Below, in pieces: positions 1 through 8,500 of a stretch of 15,000 nucleotides of DNA (within the stretch, counting starts at the first letter, position 1; each line of letters opens with the position of its first letter). Below the pieces are notes generated by a model that saw nothing but the letters and a program-made list of their open reading frames with translations, did no database searches and was not told where the DNA came from. Both the position numbers and the translations under genes were made by a program. The DNA is from Halisarca cf. caerulea. Its lineage: Eukaryota; Porifera; Demospongiae; Chondrillida; Halisarcidae. Location of the stretch: the NCBI GenBank assembly GCA_963170055.1, contig CAUJGJ010000224.1:1-15000 (forward strand), given 5' to 3'.

Positions 1-142
1 ATGTATAGCCCTATGCCCATCTTGCCCTTTGACCACCTAGCCCTGTGCCTGCTTTACAACTTACCCTTGTTCCAAGTGTTTTTGGAGGATCCGTTTTCGT
101 TACACCTTTTTGCACACCATTTTTGAATGGTTTTTATACACA
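1..142 (-). mobile_element. Truncated copy of a long-inverted-repeat element (same family as 3148-3523)
   Basis: This stretch matches one arm of the element at 3148-3523. Both contain CTAGCCCTGTGCCTG, then ACTTA(A)CCCTTGTT, GTTTTTGG, AGGATCCG or AGATCC, and CCTTTTTGCA in the same order. The end, around GGTTTTTATACACAC, fits the other copy's outer end. The rest of the element lies before the window. Confidence 0.6.
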
Positions 143-1534
143 CTTATAATAGTAATAGAGAAATATGAATTTATATAGGAATGAGTTATAGGAATTGTTT
201 TCAAAACAATGGCCAAATATGGCTATTGTTTTGTCCAGTTTACAATAAACATCATGTTTAATGAATGTTCAGCAGTGCTGCACTTACACTTCAATGCTTT
301 GCAAGTGATTCAAGTGTGTGGGGTGGCACCCCCCACGAGTTTTTAAAGGTGGTGGGCCTGCCGCCATTTGCAGCAGCTATGAATATAATTATCGGGCCAT
401 GAATATAATTATAGCGCACTTAATAGTATACTTGATCATCGTCGTACCATTTTTGACACTTTATTCTGGCATGAAGCCCAGTGTTATCGTCAAAATTCGA
501 CTGAGCGTTCATCTATGTATGGTGAATGATCGTATGTATGGATTTCCAGAAATTCTGTTCTTTCACTGCACCACGACAACTAAACTATGCCCAAAATGGC
601 GATCTGCAGCCGCAGCAATGCAAAATAGTTGATTTTCTGTTAAACTTAGGAGATTCCCAATTTCCATACATACGATCTTAAACACAAGGGTAAGCTACAA
701 GTTTGTGTCCAAATACATTTATTACATTGCAATTTGACTCGATAAAGCTTGAAAGTACGGCAAACGGAAAGAGCTTCGTTTCTGCTTCAATGTATGACTT
801 TCATCATTTATTCTTTGGCCTACCCAGGTCTTATAATTAACTCAATTAGAGTAGTTGCACTGGTATCGTTCAGTAGGATCGATATTACAGCTAAAGTTTT
901 TGTGAAAATTGCATGGGCGGACCGACCCGCCACCTTAACTCAAATTTCTTGTTAGTCTATCAACCAATTTAGCCTAGTATCCAATTTAACTTATTTATGT
1001 ATTTGTACAGTTCCTTTGATTGCCCTAGAGTTCATATTGCACTATGGGAGCAATGCGTACAGTCATTATAATCAACATACTAAGTACAAATGAACTGTAC
1101 ATATAGCAGTCCATAGAGACAGGATATTCGTATATGCAAAGTTGTCAAGTCTCTGAAAATTCTTTCTTCTTCAGTATGATTCTTCTTTACTTTGATGGTT
1201 GAAATCACAAGATATTTTACAACAGCAAACCTCACTTAAATCAGCTAATGGGCTTGAAGCGAAATCAAATAGTTTTTAGGGGCTGCCTAATAACCATCAG
1301 TAACCATTTGAGGGGGTCAAGGGATTGGTGACAGTGGTGTCGAGGGAGGTTTTTTCACAATTATACCATAAAAGCTGTTTTTGTCCATTTGCCCATAAAT
1401 TTTGCCTTGCAGGAAACATTAGTGTACGTATGCTCAGATACAATTCTAGAGGGGGGAGTGCCTTCTCCCTACTCTGAATGCAGCCCTGCTTACGTATGTA
1501 TCAGTATGCATGTGTGTACGTATGTTACCTACGT
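143..1534. other. No recognised gene: AT-rich intronic or intergenic sequence
   Basis: Open frames at 318-632 (104 codons) and 749-955 show no domain, no splice logic and no similarity I recognise. A short GC-rich inverted repeat lies near 317-335 (GTGTGGGG with CCCCCCAC). Nothing else stands out. Confidence 0.6.
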
Positions 1535-1680
1535 ATATGGTGAAGCCTGTCATATACACTACCTGTTAAGGGGACCACTTGTCTGTAGTGACCATGGTAG
1601 ACTGGTCCATTTACAACCTGTCTGCAGAGTCTATGTTTGCTTAGTCCGTTAAGTGGTCGTCATAGAGAGGTTTCACTGTA
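1535..1680. mobile_element. About 146-bp MITE with CAGTGAAACC-type ends
   Basis: The right end reads GAGAGGTTTCACTGTA (1665-1680). Its reverse complement, TACAGTGAAACCTCTC, is matched imperfectly by TATATGGTGAAGCCTGTC at about 1535. The inner arms also pair: TTAAGGGGACCAC on the left against GACCACTTAACGGAC from the right. TA next to a CAGTGAAACC terminus is typical of TA-inserting Tc1/mariner-like MITEs, and the 10153-11002 element has similar ends. The left end is degraded and its position approximate. Confidence 0.55.
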
Positions 1681-1727
1681 TATCAGTGTTCTCGCTAAAG
1701 CGCGGTACCATGGCGTAGCACCACGCT

Positions 1728-1934
1728 GTGTGTCAGATCCACCACGCTGAGCAAGATGAATTCAGAACTAAAAAACATCGCATAGGGCACAATGTAGTAT
1801 GGGAAAAGGATTTCCCATGGCATGTTCCAGTTTATAACACTGCTGGGACAACAGTGGTTGGATTGTTGTGTTTAATTTGTAAGAGGCACAACACAAGAAC
1901 GGTACTGTTTACGAGTGATGCCCCCACACTGTGA
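1728..1934 (+). pseudogene. Fragment resembling a TTF/BED-like zinc-finger transposon-type protein
   Basis: The open frame runs from a stop at 1713 to a stop at 1932-1934, about 68 codons from the ATG at 1728. Its middle reads VVWEKDFPW, then GLLCLICKRHNT. The pattern of W-x-K/E-FPW followed about 20 residues later by LLC-x2-C-x2-H is what I associate with the N-terminal zinc finger of hAT-type or C17orf113-like proteins. This recognition is from memory. No downstream transposase domain follows before the first CDC14 exon, so it is at best a relic. The frame starts about 35 nt after the MITE ending at 1680. Chance remains possible. Confidence 0.35.
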
Positions 1935-2526
1935 TTTTTTTCTGGCTAGGACACTGGTATATGTTGTTCTAGTGAGTTGAGTGTTGATTATTTACTGTAG
2001 TACTACCACTTTTGTTCAGTTGTGTATGTAATTTGCAGGCGAATACACTCAAACACAGTGTCTGAGTTTTGGAATACAGCTAGCTTTACTTCTGTTCAGT
2101 CATTTAGAGACTGTATACTTGAGTTATGTGAAACAGTGATTTCTTTATTTCCATTGTTTAGTAACAAGTTATTCTGACACAGTTTGCAAGATACCACTAG
2201 AAGGGCACAACATAACAAAGATTGGGGTACCCTACTTTCACAATGGCCCTCGGGCTACACATGCTGAAAAAGCTCAAACTTACGTAGATTAAAAATTGCT
2301 TTGCTAATGCTCACGATTTCCTTCTAAGCTGAGTAACTCACCCTTCGATAATGTTATGCACAGATTGTTGTAATTTGTTACGTTGTAATAGTAGATGTCC
2401 ACTCTTGTCCACCTCAAGGGGACAGACCGAGCTGAGACCAAGTTTGGACTCAGTGAAGCATTCAGTTTTTATGATTTATACTATTTGTAATGTATGTTTA
2501 GAATCTGCAATTTGTTACTTTTGTAG
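1935..2526. other. No recognised gene; sequence before the first CDC14 exon found
   Basis: Two moderately long open stretches lie here without a start codon. One follows an acceptor-like TTTGCAG at 2038 and reads SEFWNTASFTSVQSFRDC; the other is around 2170-2290 and reads GVPYFHNGPRATHA. Neither matches the CDC14 amino-terminal domain and neither has a supporting donor that I trust. A T-rich tract at 2505-2526 is the acceptor of the exon at 2527. Confidence 0.55.
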
Positions 2527-2589
2527 GCTATAAAGTGCAATTTTTTTGTACTGGATTCATTTGATATTGGTGAATATGAACATTATGAG
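2527..2589 (+). CDS. CDC14: CDC14 exon: end of N-terminal domain and linker
   Basis: This 63-nt exon has 21 codons and begins and ends in phase 0. The acceptor is a T-rich tract ending TTTTGTAG and the donor is GTTAGT. The translation ends [10 protein letters not shown], the invariant linker motif of animal CDC14 between the two phosphatase folds. The start AIKCNFF aligns loosely with the less conserved stretch just before it. The preceding exon was not found in the 2.5 kb upstream. Confidence 0.9.
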
Positions 2590-5500
2590 GTTAGTTTGTG
2601 GGGATTGAAAGGCTATTTGGTTTGTGCTTGAATTTTTAGTTTTGTTATTCTTTTTGATTTTAGAAAGTGGAGAATGGTGATTTGAATTGGATTATTCCTG
2701 GTATGTATGTATGTAATTGTGTACTTCTTTGTATGAAACAATGTTCATATATATACGTAGTGTAATATTTATAGATGTACACATACATGTACACAGTATG
2801 AATGGTTGTTGTTTTTCAGGGAAGATTTTGGCCTTTTGTGGACCTCATAACAAGAGTACTGTGGAAAATGGTAGACTTTAAATGGCATCAATTTGTGCTT
2901 AGGAATATATCTGTAATGGGCACGTGTTTGTATTCTCTTTGTTAGGCTACCCTCTACATTCTCCGGAAGCTTATTTTTCTTATTTTCGCAAGAACAATGT
3001 GTCAACTATTGTACGTCTGAACAAGAGAATGTATGAATCCAAGCGCTTCACTGATGCTGGTTTTGAACATAAAGATCTTTTTTTTGTCGATGGAAGCACT
3101 CCAACTATGACCATTGTAGAGTAAGTTGTTTTGTCTTCAATTACCGGGTTTACAAAACCATTCAAAGATGGTAAAAGGATGTATGATTGATAGAGGACCG
3201 TGCAAAGAGGTTGAAACAAGGTTAAGTTGTGGAACATGCACAGGGCTATGCGGACTAAGGGCAAAATAGGCATATGGTTAGACAAGTATAGGGTTATATG
3301 TACATACATGAGGCTAGAGAAGAGTTTAGTTGGACTGACTGCACAATGCAAATTCGTACATCCAACACATAAGTATGTTCTTTGCCTGCCTAGCCCTGTG
3401 CCTGTTTCACAACTTAACCCTTGTTTCAAATGTTTTTGGCAGATCCTTTCTTAATATAACCTTTTTGCATGGTCCTTTGTCAATCCTACATCCTTTTAAC
3501 ATTTTAAAATCATTTTTATGCACCCTTGTTCATGTGGTTTTTCCTTTATAATGAAGTTGTTCAAATAGAGGCTGTTGAAAGAAGGTTTCCACTGCAGTTT
3601 ATGAAGGAACACAATCGAATCTTGTAAGATAAGGAAACTGAAACTATGTAGTTACTTGACTATAATCAGTGCCATGAACAAAATATACTTGAGCTTCTCA
3701 TGGTACAATTGCTCATATACTTAAATAATTATAGAAGGCTTTGGTCCATAGACCTTCATCAGCTATAAATTTAACAAGTAAGTACCATATATTACACATC
3801 CATTTAATCCTAACAACTCTTGGGGTTTATCAGTTGACAAGATCTTCTTAGTGCATTCCAGCTTTTCCATGTGATTTCTCAGGCGATAAGCAAGACTGAT
3901 TGGAGCTCACTCAAAGCATCGAATAATCCAATACATAAATTGTTCATTAAGTATCAATGTAGCAATAAATATTTATTAAAATCAGTGTACCCACGTGAAG
4001 GAAAGGCTTGAACAAAAGAGCGCTAAAGTCAACAATCATCAAACGTGTGGCCTTTTGCATATATGGTACTTTTCATAATAAACTGGACGATGTCAGGCGC
4101 TCCAACTGGCAGTCGCATAGTGGGCGGTCAACACTCAGTAGGCGGTCACATAGGGGTCAATGGGCAGTCACTTCTGAGCGGTCGCAAAGTGGACAGAATT
4201 ACATCATGAACATTGTGCAAGTGTCATGATTTTTTTGCTAAGTTTATACGAGAAGTCCTCAAAGTTGTCTGCGGCTATGTAGCACAAGTTGTTCTACTTG
4301 TGAAAGTAGGCGTAAAAGGCATAAAACTTATTCAGAAGTGTCCACTGATGATTAGTGCTGAAAGTTCAACTGCTTGAAGGTTACCGGCAGCATCGATAGC
4401 TTCGTATTTGAAACACGCACACTTGTTTAAGACAAAAGGTGAAGCTACTGACCGACCAATAATCTTGGCGGAAGAAAAATATGCTGTTACGAAGTTGAGA
4501 GTCTGCTGTGAGAATGTTACGCAGAGGGACTTGAGAGACTCGCCAACCATAGCTGGCGAGTCTCTCAACAAGCTGTAAGTATTAGCAAAAACCTATACTA
4601 TAGCACACACAAGTTCTTTGGGATGCCAATGATGTCCAGTAAGGTTGTATCCTATAAACTATGAGTGAACTACGTGGAATTCAAATATGGGCACGACCCT
4701 GTACAAGACCAATTTTCGACATCGTTAAACTCAATAGATAAATTTCGGATAAGTTCCTAATTGTCCCATTTGTTCGATATACCTTTTTAACTCGGGATAA
4801 AGATGAGTGGTTTGCGAATAGAAGCAGAAAAGCAAAGCAATGAGTTGAAAACCAAAAGCCCCTTTTCTCGTTTGCTTTCCAAGTACAACGCACCCTGTCA
4901 TACTGGGAATGATGTCATTGCAAATATTTATATGCAATGCACATTATAATAACAGAATTTTATACACTGTAGATTGATTTCAATCCTGGTTGTGAAGTAT
5001 AGAGTATCTATAGTGTAATGCTACAGAATAGCAATATTCATTACTACAAGTCATACTAACGCATATTAATAGTATTCATGTGCATGAAATATAACCAAGG
5101 ACTTAACACTGTTGAAATCAATTGATAGCTTGACTGTGATGGCCAACACTGGGCCTCAATGAGTGACCCGAGAAAGATAACATCTTTTTCTTTTGTGAAG
5201 AAACATAAGTGTATTACAGATGATAATTAATCATCTGGACCTCCCTGGCACCCTGTTGCAATTTATTTCTTTGGGAAATACTGCATATTATGTGCTTAAA
5301 TGTGCGTGTATATTGTAGTCTTACCAGCTATTGTCTAGTCTTAAATTTGTGGTAGGAATTTATAGATACTCTAGAGTGTGTTCAGCTATTTGGGGGAATG
5401 TGTTAAATCGCTCAAAGTTGAAGCAACAGAATTTAATGCTCATATTGAAAATATATGTTTGACCTTTTTGTTGAGTTTCTATATCTAGAAAATGTGGTCA

Positions 5501-8500
5501 CCGCAGACCTTGCCATTTTGTATTTACATACCTCTGTTTTATAAGAGAAAAGTGCATATTCCTTGTGTAACTGCTACTTAGCCAGGCTAAAGCACCTATA
5601 TGTAAAGGTATGATGGATCTTGTGAAGATCAGTCTTAGTCATGTGTGGACCACTACAGTAGCTATTATTTCACTTTGTGAGTTTTATGTCTGTGATACTG
5701 TATGCACTCCAATTTCATGGGATGAAACTTGGCAGTTTCATGAATTGGAACCCATAGGTGAAATTTTACCCCCATGAAAATTTGGGTTAAGCTCTTATGC
5801 AATGACCAAAATGGCTGTTAAAAACAGGGGTCATCGAGAAGCACTGCCAGTGCCTTAGCTCTTTTCTCTAATGGCATTCCTCTACAAATAGACTAAGTTT
5901 ATGCAGTTGAATCTGGATAAGGAATCTCAGGAGCCATGGAGTAAAATTCTACTTATCCATACATATGTTTTGAACAAATATGGTACATTACTTCAGATAT
6001 ATAATCACAAATTTAAGCAACAAATCATTTTTTGTTAGTCAACACAGATATGGCTAGTGTAAAACATAAACACCCAAGTCTTATATGTACATGTTTAAAG
6101 TAGGCTATGATACTGGTCTGCACCCTTCTTGACTGCACCACATTTTCAATATTTCTCTCTCTAAGGAAAACCAATGCAATAGAGCTTTTTCTATATCATT
6201 GTAGGCTGAAACACACTGTCTCTGCTTGTTAACATTTGCTTAGCCTCCATAAAATGCTTAGTAATATTTCTCCTTGTCCTTCAAATGGTAGAAAGGGTGT
6301 TGGGTACGATTCCAAACCCTGCTGCAATGTCCTTTTTTTCCAGCTGGAAATTTCTTGACAGCTTTCATTATTCTTATTTTTCTCTTTAAGGAAAAGTTTG
6401 AAGCTTTTTACGTGACATAGTTTTTATTTGAGCAGCTGTTCTTATAGTTAACTCAAGTTAAACATACTTTGACACCAGATCCTCAGTAAATTATGCTTGA
6501 GTTATACAGAAATTGGTGTTATCAATAATTAAGTTATTCGAATAAATTTATGTAGGAAAGTATACAAAACTGGCAGGGGAACACAAAAGTCTTTGATTAA
6601 AGCAGAAAATTGACTCAAGTGAGTTCAACTTGGGCACCACTATATCAATAGAAGGCTAAACAAAGGTAGTATGAAAGAGGGATTCGCGAAAATTGTAAAA
6701 TTGCTGATCCATGAAAGTTTCATCCCACGATAATTTGACTGCGTACAGTATGAATTTGGGTCATGCACTTGCTATTCAAAATATTTGGAATACTTGAAAT
6801 TATGTATTTTCCAGAATCAATTGTTACTGTATAGTGTATGTCAGGAAATTTTTGCAGTTTTCATGGTTTTCACGGTTTAAAGGAATCCGCGAAGTTATTT
6901 ATCTGCAAATAAAATTGCTGCTGACAGGGTTGTGTACTGCTTTGCTTATAAGATCAAAGTTTGTTTGCATGCAAGGATTGATTATACAATGTACTTTGTT
7001 TAGATTCTTATTTTGACTTTTCTTGAATTTGCTTTTTCAAGCTTAAGGAACGTGCGTAGCTACGTATGTATCTTCACCAATAGTCTTTAAGCTTTCGAGA
7101 TGTTGATGAAGACAAAGAACTGTCGAGAGGATTACAGTTTCCCTGCTAGATCTTGCCAGTTCAATCTCGAGAGATTGAGATACTAACTACACCTCTAGGA
7201 TAAACAAATTAAGATACAATTTTGTTCATTAGGAGAAGCAAACGCTTCCAAAACAAAGAGGGCATTTTGTTGCACAATCTGTACCCAGAGACCACATATA
7301 TACCCCTAAACATGAGGCTATCTGTGAAATTTTGTACCACAAAATTTCTTTACATAAGGTATGCTGATTGTTCTATTCTGTTGTCTAGCACTATGCATAT
7401 ATCTTCCAGAAATTGCATCATTTTGCATTTTTTGTCCCTGCTTAAATGAATTGTCTTCAATACTGCCCTGAAAATTGTCACTCCTAAGGTATTATATCTT
7501 CTAAGTATGGTGACATCCTGGCTTTGGGTTCGATGATGCCTTTAAACTAGATTTGTTGTGCCACACATGCTTTACTTCTTTGAAATCCTCATTATTTCTT
7601 GGCTGTAATTTTGTGGTAAGTTATTTGACTTTAGGTATGTAAACATTAGACTTAGAATGAAGCCTTTAACATCATTTTAACAACCATTGCTGATGTACAT
7701 TTTTCGTCTCACATTTCATTGAGTACTGTAAAGTTGTGTTGTGGCTTTTAAGGATTCTTCAGTCTTTGGACGGAGGTATGGTACTTTTCATAATAAACTG
7801 GACAATGACCAGTGGTCAGAACATTGAGCACCCACTGCCCATCTGGGTATTGATTGCTGCTTGACCTGGTGTTGATCTCCTAGCTGGAATGTGCAGCAGG
7901 CTGAAAATACCAACAAGGATCATGTGACATATGTTGGGCTGCGAAAGCCTTGCTGACTACAAGAGATTAACATGTTGATTTACCCTTCTACACCTCTCAT
8001 TTCAGGTTGCTTTGTTGTCCTTTTGTAGGCAGATGTATTTTAACTAAAGTTGTTACCAATTTCCTTGAAGGCAGCTCCTGTTTTTGGCTGGCGATTCTCT
8101 CAAATTCGTACGCATAATGTTCCCAAAAGTAGGCATCACTCAATTTTATAACAGCATATCTTTCTTCTGCCAAGATTGTCGATCTGTTAGTACATAGCTT
8201 CACCTTTTGTCTTTAAACAAGTTTCTGTGTTTCAAAATACAAAGCTATCACTTGCTATGTTGCTACCGGTAACTTTTTAGCAGTTTAAGTTTTGCAAATG
8301 GATGCTTCTGGATAAGCTTTTCCTGTTACTTTCACGAATGGAACATCTTATGCTATGTAGCTGCAGAGAATTTTGAGTACTTCACAAATAACTTAGTGAG
8401 AATTTTATGATGCTTGCACAATGTTTAATGATGTTATTCTGTCCACTTGGTAACCACTTAGAATTGACCATCCATTGACCACTACTTAACTGCCAACTGA

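Noticed and set aside
318..632. 104-codon + strand open frame
   Set aside because: No domain, no homologue I recognise, no splice or promoter logic, and composition like the surrounding AT-rich sequence.
2041..2130. Possible upstream CDC14 exon after TTTGCAG, containing SFRDC
   Set aside because: CDC14 has PFRDA in its N-terminal domain, but nothing around it aligns and no suitable donor follows.
2170..2290. Open stretch containing GVPYFHNGPRATHA
   Set aside because: No start, no acceptor I trust, no family recognised; a length compatible with chance.
2980..3429. 149-codon minus-strand open frame, longest in the window
   Set aside because: It runs antisense across the CDC14 exon at 2946-3120 and then through the palindromic element at 3148-3523. 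It is a shadow of both.
4105..4190. Clustered GGTCA-like words suggesting nuclear-receptor half-sites
   Set aside because: They are degenerate tandem units of a mobile element with irregular spacing, and the counterpart copy does not preserve the words.
6302..6325. GGGTACGATTCC resembling a tRNA B box
   Set aside because: No A box, cloverleaf or terminator is found around it.
7997..8203. 68-codon minus frame sharing ILAEE-K/R-YAV with the copy at 4062-4546
   Set aside because: The protein similarity is explained by the DNA repeat. The frames are broken by indels outside the short shared block.
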